A stretch of DNA of 62,005 bases. Origin: CADEEV01 sp032127875. Lineage in GTDB: Bacteria > Acidobacteriota > Vicinamibacteria > Fen-336. The stretch spans positions 1 through 62,005 of the forward strand of contig JAQBHI010000016.1 of assembly GCA_032127875.1 (NCBI GenBank), given 5' to 3'. The notes beneath the pieces are model-generated. The model had not been told where the DNA came from, did no database searches, and worked only from the letters and a program-made list of their open reading frames with translations. The stretch's first letter is position 1; every line of letters begins with the position of its first letter. Positions 1 through 10,621 of this stretch are shown piece after piece. The translations under genes were made by a program, and so were the position numbers.

Positions 1-1
1 G

Positions 2-253
2 GTGTTTGGCTCGCTGATCGGGTTCACGGCGTTCTCGTATTGCCTGAGCGAGCTGCCGGCCACCACCGTCGGCACCTACGCGTACGTGAACCCGATCGTG
101 GCCGTGTTCCTGGGCTTCGTGTTCCTCGGCGAGCCGCTTTCCGGCTGGCTGCTGGCGGGCGGCGCGTTGATCCTCGCCGCGGTCGTGCTCACGACGCTGG
201 CTTCCCGAACGCCCGCACCGCCCAGGAGCCCCGACCCCGCCCTGGCGGAATAG
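2..253 (+). CDS. EamA/DMT-family transporter, C-terminal fragment
   Basis: This is the last 83 residues of a drug/metabolite transporter (EamA, RhaT-like) whose beginning lies outside the window. Two hydrophobic helices are visible. The segment TVGTYAYVNPIVAVFLG is followed by FLGEPL, which is the usual end of an EamA repeat, and then a last helix, LLAGGALILAAVVL. These proteins are inner-membrane carriers with ten helices that export or import small metabolites; the substrate cannot be read here. The reading frame is open to the left edge, so the first codon shown is not the true start. The tail is Pro/Ala-rich and cytoplasmic. Confidence 0.85.
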   Translation: MFGSLIGFTAFSYCLSELPATTVGTYAYVNPIVAVFLGFVFLGEPLSGWLLAGGALILAAVVLTTLASRTPAPPRSPDPALAE

Positions 254-353
254 ACGGAAGCTCCGAGCACACCCATTCTCATGCCCGCCAAGGAGCCGCC
301 GCTACTCAGTCAAGTTCAACTGCGTGTAGGACAATTCCGTCTAAAATAGGGTC

Positions 354-668
354 ATGGCTACGGTACCGGTGGCGGCTTACCCGCACATCACGAAGACGCC
401 CGGCGTCTGCGGCGGCAGGGCCTGCATCGACGGCACGCGCATCCGGGTGATGGACATCGTGGTGCTGCTCGAGAAGGGCATGACGCCGGAGGCGATGCGC
501 ACGCACTACTCCTCGCGGCCGCTCACCCTGGCCGAGGTCCACTCGGCGCTCGCCTACTACTATGACCACAGGGACGAGCTCGAGGGCGATTTCGAAGAGG
601 ATCGCAGGGCTGAAACCGAGCACGACGGGAAGCGCGAAGAGTATCTGCGACGCCGTACGAGCCGGTAG
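354..668 (+). CDS. DUF433 family protein, antitoxin-like
   Basis: The 104-residue product carries the DUF433 (COG2442) signature. The stretch PHITKTPGVCGGRACIDGTR is followed by IRVMDIV, a helix-turn-helix-like segment around residues 45-65 and a charged C-terminal tail. DUF433 proteins are predicted DNA-binding antitoxins paired with a PIN-like protein. Exactly such a partner starts one base after this stop codon, so the two genes are almost certainly co-transcribed and translationally coupled. The likely job is to neutralise the downstream protein and repress the operon; this rests on family knowledge, not on a visible operator. Confidence 0.85.
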   Translation: MATVPVAAYPHITKTPGVCGGRACIDGTRIRVMDIVVLLEKGMTPEAMRTHYSSRPLTLAEVHSALAYYYDHRDELEGDFEEDRRAETEHDGKREEYLRRRTSR

Positions 669-1028
669 GTGGCTGAGCGCTTCCCGCTCTTCACCGACGA
701 GAACGTGGACGGGACAGTGGTCGAGGCTTTGCGGCGCGAAGGCTGGGACGTGGTCAGAGCCGTCGATACCTTCGGGGAAAAGACCGATGACGCTGAGCTC
801 TTCGAATGGGCCGTTACGAACGGCCGCGTCTTCGTAACCACCGACAACCGAATTGAAGCAATCGCGCAACGCTGGCTTGCTCAGTGGCGGCCCTTTCGCA
901 TGGTTCGGTGGCTTCAGGAGCGCCAGCTCCATGCCTCGCCTGGCGCCTTCGTGCGGGCCTTTGAAGCGCTCATGCAGAAGCCGGATGCCTTCGCCTACTC
1001 GATCGAGTACCTCAAGCCCGAGGACTAA
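669..1028 (+). CDS. DUF5615 PIN-like toxin candidate
   Basis: This 119-residue protein belongs to the DUF5615/COG4634 PIN-like group. The N-terminal FTDENVDGTVVEAL contains the first acidic residue of the PIN-type active site, and GRVFVTTDNRIEAIAQRW resembles the TxDxDF region around residues 55-60. PIN-fold proteins are metal-dependent RNases. The GTG start directly abuts the stop codon of the DUF433 gene, the arrangement expected of a toxin-antitoxin pair. RNase activity is inferred from family membership only. Confidence 0.8.
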   Translation: MAERFPLFTDENVDGTVVEALRREGWDVVRAVDTFGEKTDDAELFEWAVTNGRVFVTTDNRIEAIAQRWLAQWRPFRMVRWLQERQLHASPGAFVRAFEALMQKPDAFAYSIEYLKPED

Positions 1029-1035
1029 AGATCGC

Positions 1036-2199
1036 CTAAGCGTAAAGCAGGTGACGCGCACGGCGCCTGCGAAACGCCAGAAGCTCGCGGCGCCATTGCG
1101 GTACCAGACGGCGCGGCGAGCGCCCGGCCTCGATCGCCAGCCTTTCGCGCTCGCTCCCGCACAGGATGTCGATCGGTCGTTTGACGCGCTCGTACTCGTA
1201 GGGTGGCTCGCGCCAGGCGAAGCGCTGCTTATCCTGCGCCCGCGCGTGAGCGATGAGCAGCAAGTAGCTGAGGAACGCGGGAAAGCGTCTGCGGTCGCTC
1301 ACGTGTACCTGCACGCCGCCGCAGACGGCTCCGGCATGCTTTTGGAAGGTCGGCGTGAAGAACGTCGGGCGGAAGCGCACACCGGGCAGGCGTTCCTGGG
1401 TGAGCTGCTTGGCGAGCCGGAACGGATCCAGCCATGGCGCCCCCACCAGCTCGAACGGCTGGGTCGTGCCGCGACCCTCGGAGAGGTTGGTTCCCTCGAC
1501 CAGGCAACCGCCGGGGTAGACGAAAGCCGTATCCAGGGTCGGCATGTTCGGCGACGGAGCGACCCAGGGCAAGCCCGTGTCCTCGAAGGCCATGCCGCGA
1601 CGCCAGCCGCGCATGCGGACGACGCTGAGGTCCACCCGCAGGCCGAGTTCCGCGCGAAAGAGCAACGCCAGCTCGCCCGTGGTCATGCCGTGTCGCACGG
1701 CCAGCGGGTGCAACCCCACAAAAGACCTGAAGCCTGGATCGAGGACGTTGCCGTCCACGACCGCCCCGCCCAGAGGGTTCGGGCGGTCCAGGACGACGAG
1801 CCGCCGCCGATGCTGCGCGCAGGCCTCGAGGGCATACAGCATAGTGTATATAAATGTATAGTAACGAGAGCCGACGTCCTGCAGGTCGAAGAGCAGCGCG
1901 TCGAGCCCCTCCAGCATCTCCGCGGTGGGCACCCGCGTCGCGCCGTAGAGGCTGAAGACTGGCAGGCCCGTGCCGGGATCGCGGCCGTCGCCCAGTTCGA
2001 TCAGGTCCTGGGCATTCGCCCAGATGCCATGCTCGGGCCCGAGCAGGGCCTTTAGGCGAAAGGCGCCTGAGGCCTTGAGCGCCTGCGAGGCGTGCTGCAG
2101 TTCGGAGGTGACCGAGGCTGGGTTCGCGATCAGCCCGAGACGCGCCCCGCGCAGGGCGCCGGGCCGCGCGAGCAGGACGTCGAGGCCGGAGCGGACCAA
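1036..2199 (-). CDS. namZ: DUF1343 exo-beta-N-acetylmuramidase, NamZ-like
   Basis: The product of about 387 residues matches the DUF1343 family, whose characterised member NamZ (glycoside hydrolase family 171) removes terminal MurNAc from peptidoglycan fragments. Conserved blocks are LLGPEHGIWAN, FDLQDVGSRYYTFIYT, LDRPNPLGG and EGTNLSEGRGTTQPFE, in the order usual for the family. No signal peptide is visible from the start chosen here. In-frame upstream codons lie inside the neighbouring FHA gene, so I chose the TTG two bases beyond that gene's stop; it gives the usual family length. The gene is probably translated as the second member of a unit with the FHA/IPT gene. A role in cell-wall recycling is inferred. 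Confidence 0.82.
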   Translation of the reverse strand: MVRSGLDVLLARPGALRGARLGLIANPASVTSELQHASQALKASGAFRLKALLGPEHGIWANAQDLIELGDGRDPGTGLPVFSLYGATRVPTAEMLEGLDALLFDLQDVGSRYYTFIYTMLYALEACAQHRRRLVVLDRPNPLGGAVVDGNVLDPGFRSFVGLHPLAVRHGMTTGELALLFRAELGLRVDLSVVRMRGWRRGMAFEDTGLPWVAPSPNMPTLDTAFVYPGGCLVEGTNLSEGRGTTQPFELVGAPWLDPFRLAKQLTQERLPGVRFRPTFFTPTFQKHAGAVCGGVQVHVSDRRRFPAFLSYLLLIAHARAQDKQRFAWREPPYEYERVKRPIDILCGSERERLAIEAGRSPRRLVPQWRRELLAFRRRRARHLLYA

Positions 2200-2201
2200 G
2201 G

Positions 2202-4643
2202 TTATTCGGCGAACTTGAGCGTGAAGCGTCCCTTGGCGCCGCCGCCCGCAGGCACGATCTCGCCGCTGATCTGCGCGCCCTGGACCTGGCCCTGGAACTG
2301 CCGGCGGACACCGCCGACGGAGAGCATGAAGCGCAAGGCGCCCTTGTCGTAGCTCACGTTTTCGAGCGGGACGTCGGCCCGGACCTTGCCGGCGCTGGTG
2401 GTGAGCCAGCCCTCGAGCCGCGCGCCCTCGAGCCTCAGCCTTATCGCGATGTTCTTGTCGCCCTGGCCTTCCTCCCACAGCGTGCCGACCCAGCGGCCCG
2501 CGATGGCCGCCGCAGCGGAAGACTGCCCCTCGGTGGGCAGCAGCAACGCCATATCGCGCAGGTCGCGGCCAAGGCTCGAGGCCAGCGGGCTCACGACGCC
2601 GATCGGGACGCCGGCGCCGGCCCCGGCGCGTCGCAGCGCCTCGCTGTAGATCTGCATCAGCGCCCGGCCGCGGATCGTGAGCTCGATGACGCGGAACGGC
2701 CGCTCGCGCGCCACGAACAGTGCGAGCTGGTCCTGGAGTAGCGCGCTCCAGAAGGCCACGACGCTGCGCTGCGAGACGCGGCGCGTGCGCAGCGTGGAAT
2801 CGAAAACCTCGTAGGCCGCGAGATCGTCCGGCGTGACCGCGAGCAGCAGATCCGGGCGGCCCACGACTGCGATTCCGAGCACCGGCTTGTCGCGCACCTC
2901 GAGGCTCACCGGCTTCTGCCGGGCCTCTTCCACCAGCGCGTTGAGGCTGGCCGCGGCGCGCGACGCGCGCTCCGTTGTCGAGGCCGCATCGGCGCGCCCG
3001 CCGAACGCCAGCACGGGCCCGATGTCCGTGGAGACCAGCGCATAGCCCGGCCTGTCCGGCACCGGCGCCGGGAAGTAATGAGGCGTGAAGTAGCCCGAGG
3101 ACGGCCGCGTCAGGATGAAGGGAGAGGCGTTCGAGCGCGAGCCACGCACGCTCACGACCACGGCGGCGTCCATCCTCGATGCCATCACGCTGGAGCCCGG
3201 AACCGAGGCGACGATCTCGTTTTCGGTCGCCGAGATCACCAGCGCGGGCTCCCCGCCGAAGCGCACTTCCAGATTGGCGAGGTTCGTGTCGAAGCCGCGA
3301 CCCCGCAGGCTCACACGCTCTCCGGACATGGCCTTGATCGGCTGCGCTTCGATGAGCAGTGGCAGCCGGCCCATGTACAGGGGCGTCGCCTTCGACGACT
3401 CGCGGCCTACCGTGATCACCACGGGGGCCGATTCACCGGGTGTCACCGAAAGCTCGGGAACCCGGAAGCGCAGGCTCGTCGGCTTGGCGTCCAGGATCTC
3501 GGCGAGTTGGCCGGACACCAGCACGCTGAGCGGCTTGCCGTCGAGATTCCTGCCCTCCGCACTCACGGTTTGGCCCGGCATCGCGACGTCGGGCGAGAAG
3601 GACGTGATGCGCGGCGGCGCGGTGATGGTCACGAAGATGGCGTTCGAACGGCCGGCCCGGTTCTCGATCGTGACCGGCAAGTCGGCGGCGCCCCCGCTCG
3701 GCGCGATCTGGGGCAGCGCCACCGCGACCTGCGTCTCGGTTGCGGAGATGACCTGGCCCAACTGCTCGCCGAAGCGCACGCTGACGACCTTTGCATTCGA
3801 GCCGAACCCGGTGCCTTGGAGGCTGACGGTCTGGCCGCCCTCCGCCCGCGGCGGCAACACCGCGGTGATCACCGGCGGGGCCGCCTGGAACGATCGCCAG
3901 CCAAAGTAGGCCACGGCGGACACGAGCAGGCCGATGCCGACGGCCAGGAGCGGGCGCGGAATCGCGCTGAGCGTTGGCCGCCTGGCCTTCTTGAGCGCGT
4001 CCGGTACGGGCAGCGGCATCGGCACGGGCAGCGGCGCTCCCGCGCCGCGGGGCCTGTCCGGCGCCGCGATCGAGGGCATGTCGTTCGTGTATTCCGCGCG
4101 CACAGGTTTCTTCGGGTCGTCGTCGGGCTTGGTAGCCGCAGTTTTTGCGACGGCGGGCTTGGCCGCGGGCGGCGGGATTGGCGCCGCCCGTGGCGGGGCG
4201 GCGGGCGGTGGAACCTCGTCGACCAGGATCGCCGGCTCCGGATCTGCTTCGAGTGTCGGCTCATCGAGTGCGAGGGGAATGTGTTCGGGGGCGTCGAGGA
4301 TCAGGGCCGGCTCCGATGCGGGCTCGTCCGGCAGCCGTACCACGAGCTTGACCGTCTGTTTCGAACCGGGCGGGCCGAGGCAGACGCGATCGCCGTCGAC
4401 GAGCACGTGATCGGCCCCGATCTTCTCGCCGTTGACATACGTGCCGGTGGCGCTGGCGAGGTCGGAAAGAAGCAGGCCCCTGGCGGCGTCGAAGACCAGG
4501 CGCGCATGCAGGGGCGCGACGTTGCCGAGCGTGAGCGTGAGCGCGCAGTCGGGTGCTCCACCGAGGGTACGGCTTGCGCCAGAAGTGATCGCGACCGACT
4601 GGCCATCCTGGGGGCCGCCGGCGACCGTCAGCGTCGGGGGCAT
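2202..4643 (-). CDS. FHA-domain membrane protein with IPT/TIG repeats
   Basis: This 813-residue protein has a cytoplasmic N-terminal FHA domain (about residues 5-100, with the conserved ATGTYVNGEKI loop), a long Pro/Ala-rich linker to about 220, one transmembrane helix (about 228-246, LLAVGIGLLVSAVAYFGW) and a large exported part. The exported part contains about three IPT/TIG immunoglobulin-like repeats (roughly 256-520; ITSFSPDVAMPGQTVSAEGR is typical) and a unique C-terminal region of about 290 residues. FHA domains bind phosphothreonine, so the layout suggests a link between Ser/Thr phosphorylation inside and adhesion or envelope architecture outside. No enzyme domain is recognised. It appears to head a transcription unit with the NamZ-like gene. 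Confidence 0.75.
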   Translation of the reverse strand: MPPTLTVAGGPQDGQSVAITSGASRTLGGAPDCALTLTLGNVAPLHARLVFDAARGLLLSDLASATGTYVNGEKIGADHVLVDGDRVCLGPPGSKQTVKLVVRLPDEPASEPALILDAPEHIPLALDEPTLEADPEPAILVDEVPPPAAPPRAAPIPPPAAKPAVAKTAATKPDDDPKKPVRAEYTNDMPSIAAPDRPRGAGAPLPVPMPLPVPDALKKARRPTLSAIPRPLLAVGIGLLVSAVAYFGWRSFQAAPPVITAVLPPRAEGGQTVSLQGTGFGSNAKVVSVRFGEQLGQVISATETQVAVALPQIAPSGGAADLPVTIENRAGRSNAIFVTITAPPRITSFSPDVAMPGQTVSAEGRNLDGKPLSVLVSGQLAEILDAKPTSLRFRVPELSVTPGESAPVVITVGRESSKATPLYMGRLPLLIEAQPIKAMSGERVSLRGRGFDTNLANLEVRFGGEPALVISATENEIVASVPGSSVMASRMDAAVVVSVRGSRSNASPFILTRPSSGYFTPHYFPAPVPDRPGYALVSTDIGPVLAFGGRADAASTTERASRAAASLNALVEEARQKPVSLEVRDKPVLGIAVVGRPDLLLAVTPDDLAAYEVFDSTLRTRRVSQRSVVAFWSALLQDQLALFVARERPFRVIELTIRGRALMQIYSEALRRAGAGAGVPIGVVSPLASSLGRDLRDMALLLPTEGQSSAAAAIAGRWVGTLWEEGQGDKNIAIRLRLEGARLEGWLTTSAGKVRADVPLENVSYDKGALRFMLSVGGVRRQFQGQVQGAQISGEIVPAGGGAKGRFTLKFAE

Positions 4644-4677
4644 GGGCTCGGGCGCGAGTCAACCACACGCCCCGCAT

Positions 4678-4713
4678 GCTGTCAACGCTTTGGCGGCCGC
4701 TGTCGTTGACAGC
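4678..4713. promoter_or_regulatory. Inverted repeat with two divergent TTGACA boxes
   Basis: A perfect 10-bp inverted repeat (GCTGTCAACG and CGTTGACAGC, 16-bp spacer) lies between the divergently read FHA gene and PilZ gene. Each arm carries TTGACA facing outwards. On the plus strand an extended TG-n-TAGCGT follows at an 18-bp spacing, a plausible promoter for the PilZ-CBS-TrmJ string. The minus-strand -10 is not convincing. The symmetry could equally be an operator or a terminator-like hairpin. Confidence 0.4.
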
Positions 4714-4756
4714 CTCGCCGGGGCGGTGCTAGCGTCCTCCCGCAGGTCCCAGGAAC

Positions 4757-5200
4757 ATGACGAAGACCGTCTTACCGCGCGGCCCGGAGGCCGCTCCCGC
4801 CGACCCCGTTCTCGCGCGGATCCGGATTCCGTTCATCCAGCGGGCTAGCCTCGTGTGCCGCGGCCGGGAAGAGGCCGCCTTCATCCTGGATCTGGGTCTC
4901 GCCGGTGCTTTCGTCGAGCGCGCCGATTTGCTCGAGGCGGGCGAAGCCGTGTCGATTCGTTTCCGACTTCCTGGCAACGAGATCGAGCTCTCAGCCGAAT
5001 GCCAAGTGGCCTGGCGGCATGGCGTCGGTACGCCGCCGCCCACGCTGCCCACGGGCGTCGGCCTGCATTTCGTGTCGCTCTCGACCGCCGACCGTAAGCG
5101 GCTAGCCGAACACCTCGCTGAATACTGCCGGCGTCACACGAAGGCCCGGCGTTTCGCCCGGCCCTGGCCGCTGCCGGGCGGGGAGGGAGAGGAGCCATGA
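4757..5200 (+). CDS. PilZ-like domain protein
   Basis: The 147-residue product has the beta-barrel pattern of a PilZ domain across residues 20-130 (ILDLGLAGAFVERADLLEAG, then ELSAECQVAWRH and TGVGLHFVSL). PilZ domains bind cyclic di-GMP through RxxxR and D/NxSxxG. Here the second motif reads DLGLAG, with Gly in place of Ser, and no clear RxxxR precedes it, so binding may be weak or absent. The gene has a good AGGA site before its ATG and overlaps the next gene by four bases (ATGA). A diguanylate cyclase is encoded elsewhere in the window (54902-56737). Confidence 0.75.
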   Translation: MTKTVLPRGPEAAPADPVLARIRIPFIQRASLVCRGREEAAFILDLGLAGAFVERADLLEAGEAVSIRFRLPGNEIELSAECQVAWRHGVGTPPPTLPTGVGLHFVSLSTADRKRLAEHLAEYCRRHTKARRFARPWPLPGGEGEEP

Positions 5201-5646
5201 AGACGATCGGCGCCGTCGTAGCCGGGCGCGAACTCTACCATCTGCGGTCCGAGCAGACCATTCGCGAGGCCTCGCGCTACATGACGGAGCGGCGCGTCGG
5301 CGCGGTCGCGGTTCTCGAGGGCACGCATCTGGTCGGCGTCCTCTCCGAGCGCGACGTGATGAGCCGCGTGGTGGCGAAGGGCCTCGATCCGGACTCGGTG
5401 AAGGTGGGCGAGGTGATGACCAAGGACCTCGTGGTCGGCGAGGTCGCGGAGTCGCACGACGACGGCCTTCGCAAGATGAAGCTGGCGGGCTGCCGGCATC
5501 TGCCGGTCGTCTCGGCGGGAGCGCTCGTGGGCATGGTTTCGCAGCGCGACCTGCTGCAGGTCGACCTGTCGGAGAAGGTCGATGAGATCGCTTGGCTCAA
5601 CGCCTACATCCACTACACGCCCCCCGGTTCGGAGGGGACGTCGTAG
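5197..5646 (+). CDS. CBS-domain pair protein
   Basis: This 149-residue protein consists of two tandem CBS domains (about residues 7-60 and 71-128). ASRYMTERRVGAVAVLEG and LVGVLSERDVMSRVV lie in the first, and VGEVMTKDLVVGEV and GCRHLPVVSAGALVGMVSQR in the second. Stand-alone CBS pairs bind adenine nucleotides and regulate partner proteins. The start overlaps the stop of the PilZ gene (ATGA), showing translational coupling. The TrmJ frame opens inside its 3' end. No catalytic domain is attached and the partner is unknown. Confidence 0.88.
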   Translation: MKTIGAVVAGRELYHLRSEQTIREASRYMTERRVGAVAVLEGTHLVGVLSERDVMSRVVAKGLDPDSVKVGEVMTKDLVVGEVAESHDDGLRKMKLAGCRHLPVVSAGALVGMVSQRDLLQVDLSEKVDEIAWLNAYIHYTPPGSEGTS

Positions 5647-6353
5647 CGCGCGTTCGCGTCGTCCTGGTCAGGCCCGAAACGCCGGCCAACGTGGGGGCAG
5701 TGGCTCGCGCGATCGGGAACACTGGCCTGACGGGCCTGGATCTCGTTGCGCCCGGCGACTGGCGCACGATCGAGGCTTGGCGCACGGCCTGGGGCGCCCA
5801 CGAGATCCTCGAGTCGGCGCGGGTGTTTCCAGGCCTCGACGAGGCCCTCGCGGGAGCCAGCTACGTCGCCGGGCTGTCTGGGCGACGCGATGCCGGGACT
5901 GCCTCACTCGACGTGCGCGAGCTGGCGGGCGAGATCGCCGGCCTTCGTCCCGACGACGAGGTGGCCCTGGTCTTCGGGCCCGAGACCTCAGGCCTGACGC
6001 TCGCCGAACTCTCGCGCTGCGGCCGCCGCGCGCGCATCCAGAGCCACCCGCAACAGCCCTCTCTCAATCTTTCGCACGCGGTGATGGTCACCGCATACGA
6101 GGTGTTCCGGGCCGGGCGCCGGCCGATCGCCGGGGCCCGCCGCGCGTCGTTCCAGGAAAAAGAGGCCCTGCTTGTGCTCTTGCGCGACGGCCTGCTCGCA
6201 GTCGGAGCACTGCCGCGCACGCACCCTGAGCGCTACTTCGCCGACTGGCGCTCGCTGTTTCAACGTGCCGACTTGACGCCGAGGGAAGTGAAGCTGTTCG
6301 AGCACCTGGCGCGGAAGCTGGCGCTCGTGCCGGGACGCCGGCCTTCGCCATGA
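5592..6353 (+). CDS. trmJ: tRNA/rRNA 2'-O-methyltransferase, TrmJ/LasT type
   Basis: This SpoU-class (SPOUT fold) methyltransferase matches TrmJ, which methylates the 2'-OH of residue 32 in tRNAs. The three SPOUT motifs are visible: RPETPANVGAVARAIGNTGL (motif 1), DEVALVFGPETSGLT (motif 2) and QQPSLNLSHAVMVTAYEV (motif 3, the knot with the SAM site). Length fits the family (246 residues in E. coli). The only ordinary start codon in frame is a TTG that lies 55 bases inside the upstream CBS gene. If a less usual start is used, the protein begins near residue 18, where homology starts. The specificity for tRNA position 32 is inferred. Confidence 0.85.
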   Translation: MAQRLHPLHAPRFGGDVVARVRVVLVRPETPANVGAVARAIGNTGLTGLDLVAPGDWRTIEAWRTAWGAHEILESARVFPGLDEALAGASYVAGLSGRRDAGTASLDVRELAGEIAGLRPDDEVALVFGPETSGLTLAELSRCGRRARIQSHPQQPSLNLSHAVMVTAYEVFRAGRRPIAGARRASFQEKEALLVLLRDGLLAVGALPRTHPERYFADWRSLFQRADLTPREVKLFEHLARKLALVPGRRPSP

Positions 6354-6417
6354 CTCGCGAGGACGCGGCTGTCGGGCCCGCCGCCGACGTCAGGCTCTCG
6401 GCGTCGGAGCGTTTTTG

Positions 6418-6687
6418 ATGGACGAACAGTCGCCGTTCGCCGACGTTCGAATCCTCGAAGACGGCTCGTTCTCCATTCCGGAGTTCAAGTGGCGCGAGCT
6501 GCTGTTCGTCGGAGCGCTGCGCGCCGAGGGCGAGGGCTACGTGCGCGATCCGTCACGGCCGCTGCCCCCGTTCGAGCTCCCGGATCTGTTCCCCGAAGCT
6601 GTGCGCTTCCGTCTCCGCCGCGAAGGCACGCGCGTCGTGCTCCACAGGATCGGCCAGGGGCGATTGAACCAAGGGCGTTGCGTCTAG
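6418..6687 (+). CDS. Small hypothetical protein
   Basis: I do not recognise this 89-residue protein. It is moderately acidic, begins MDEQSPFADVRILEDG, has no membrane segment or signal peptide and ends in a basic stretch. A TTG immediately before the ATG could serve as an alternative start. It follows trmJ by about 65 bases in the same direction and may be the last gene of that string. Its 3' end overlaps by four bases the stop of a decayed minus-strand reading frame. Codon use resembles the surrounding genes, supporting a real but unknown gene. Confidence 0.5.
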   Translation: MDEQSPFADVRILEDGSFSIPEFKWRELLFVGALRAEGEGYVRDPSRPLPPFELPDLFPEAVRFRLRREGTRVVLHRIGQGRLNQGRCV

Positions 6688-7037
6688 AGCGCCTTGAGGA
6701 ACAGGATCACCTGCAGCTGCTGAAGCGGCCTGAGCCGCCGCCACTTCCGCATGGACAGCCGGGCCTCGCTCCGGAGGCCGCCCCTCTCACCGATCGCCGG
6801 GCAGGTGTCGTTCGGCACCGCGCCCGCCTGCGGGCAACCAGGCGATGGATCCGGCAGGTCGTGCAGCTCGATGGCCGCGTGGACGGCGTTCTCCACGCTC
6901 GTGATGACCAGCGTGCCGTTCGTCACGGTCGTGTCCGTGTAGACCGTCCGGGCCGGCGACGCCGGGTTCAGGAAGACGCGCGCGGGGATGGCAGAGGGGC
7001 CGAAGCTTGTCCGAGAATGGCCCGGAGCGCAAGACCC
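6684..7037 (-). pseudogene. C-terminal gene remnant downstream of the GH63 gene
   Basis: Reading the minus strand, an open frame of about 117 codons with protein-like character follows the glycosidase stop codon in the same frame. It has no start codon near its beginning and ends ...RLRPLQQLQVILFLKAL. That ending resembles the tails of cytochrome-c-peroxidase-like or other secreted oxidoreductases, and two Cys residues (PGCPQ, NDTCP) are present, but no CxxCH is seen. I read it as the 3' end of a gene that lost its front part. Family assignment is a guess. Confidence 0.35.
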
Positions 7038-9694
<2,657 letters not shown>

Positions 9695-9698
<4 letters not shown>

Positions 9699-9790
9699 GC
9701 GGCCTCCCGCATCCCGACGTCACCAGTCTTCAAGAGCAGGAGTGCGAGCACCAGTGCGGCCGCCGGATAGCCGGCCGACAAGATTGATGA
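9695..9790 (-). pseudogene. Membrane-protein C-terminal remnant fused by ATGA to the GH63 gene
   Basis: The last 31 codons of a minus-strand frame read SAGYPAAALVLALLLLKTGD and end in a TGA that overlaps the GH63 start codon as ATGA. A single hydrophobic helix with a short charged tail looks like the end of a transporter. Upstream of it the frame turns into non-protein-like sequence, so the front of the gene seems deleted. The coupling geometry is the main reason for calling a former gene here. Confidence 0.4.
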
Positions 9791-9933
9791 AGTCGTAGCG
9801 CTCGATTTGGATCCCCCGGATCGCTCGCTTCCGTTGGCCGAAAGTCCTGGGACCCGCAGTGATTCCCCGAGTGGCGCCCAAACCCCCGCACCGTTTGACG
9901 AGGCGGGCAGTCTTGCCGCGGCCCCCGCCCGAG

Positions 9934-10550
9934 TCAAGGCCCCGCCCTGCCATCGTCTTTCGGATGTCGTAGCCACTTCATCCGCCGCAGCGACAGCGCC
10001 AGCATCGCGAGCGTAAGCAGCAGTCCGAGGCTGGCCCCGGGCACGCTCAGGTGATGGTGCCGGCCCCCGGCCAAGACGCCGCCGTAGACGATCTCGATGT
10101 GCACCCAGTAGACGAGCAGGCTGGTGCGTCCCAGTTGCCGCCGCGCGCTCGGCCAATGGAGCCACGGCCCACGGCTCCACAGCTGCGCGAACCAGAGCAC
10201 GAGTCACAGCACGCCCACCTTGATCAGCAAGTAGTTGGGACTCGTCCGCCAGAAGTCGAGGACCGGGTGCGCGGACGGCAGCCGGTCGAGCGGCGGCGCC
10301 ACGGGGAAGGGCAGCCCGCCGGCCAGGCTGATCACGGCGAGATCGGTTCTCGATCGGTCCTGCGGGCCCACGCCAGGCCCGCGAGAAACAGGGAAAGAGC
10401 TGCTGAATAGCCGCCGGCGAGCCGGCTCAACTCCTAGAAAACAGTTAACTTGCCAGCCGCGGACAACCAGCTGTCGTAGGCGTGCGTCTGCATCATCAAT
10501 AAGACGGCGAAGCCGCGCGCCCAGTCGATGTAGGAGAGCCGCGTCTTCAA
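9934..10550 (-). pseudogene. Decayed membrane acyltransferase (DUF1624-like)
   Basis: From a TTG on the minus strand the frame reads MKTRLSYIDWARGFAVLLMM, then QTHAYDSWLSAAG and LSRLAGGYSAALSLFLAGL. This is the usual N-terminal part of a multi-helix acyltransferase of the heparan-alpha-glucosaminide N-acetyltransferase/DUF1624 type. A TAG interrupts it after about 38 codons and a TGA follows. A C-terminal part continues in another frame (SPNYLLIKVGVL, a TGA, then WFAQLW and LGRTSLLVYWVHIEIVYG). The whole remnant is about 615 bp, roughly half of an intact gene, so the middle helices are missing. It is a genuine pseudogene with stops, a frameshift and a deletion. Confidence 0.75.
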
Positions 10551-10578
10551 AGCCTGTCCCGGTTCGCCTGCCCTCCAC

Positions 10579-10584
10579 TATAAT
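10579..10584 (+). promoter_or_regulatory. TATAAT -10 box upstream of pcnB
   Basis: A perfect TATAAT stands 37 bases before the pcnB TTG start, a usual 5' leader length. No good -35 hexamer is seen 17 bases upstream. Confidence 0.45.
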
Positions 10585-10621
10585 GTCGGCGGTTCGGTTT
10601 CCCCTTTAGGCGCTGCCCCAT

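Noticed and set aside
3078..4709. A 543-codon plus-strand open frame opposite the FHA/IPT gene
   Set aside because: Its translation is Arg/Gly/His-rich without any domain and mirrors the antisense of a clear protein; high GC makes long shadow frames common.
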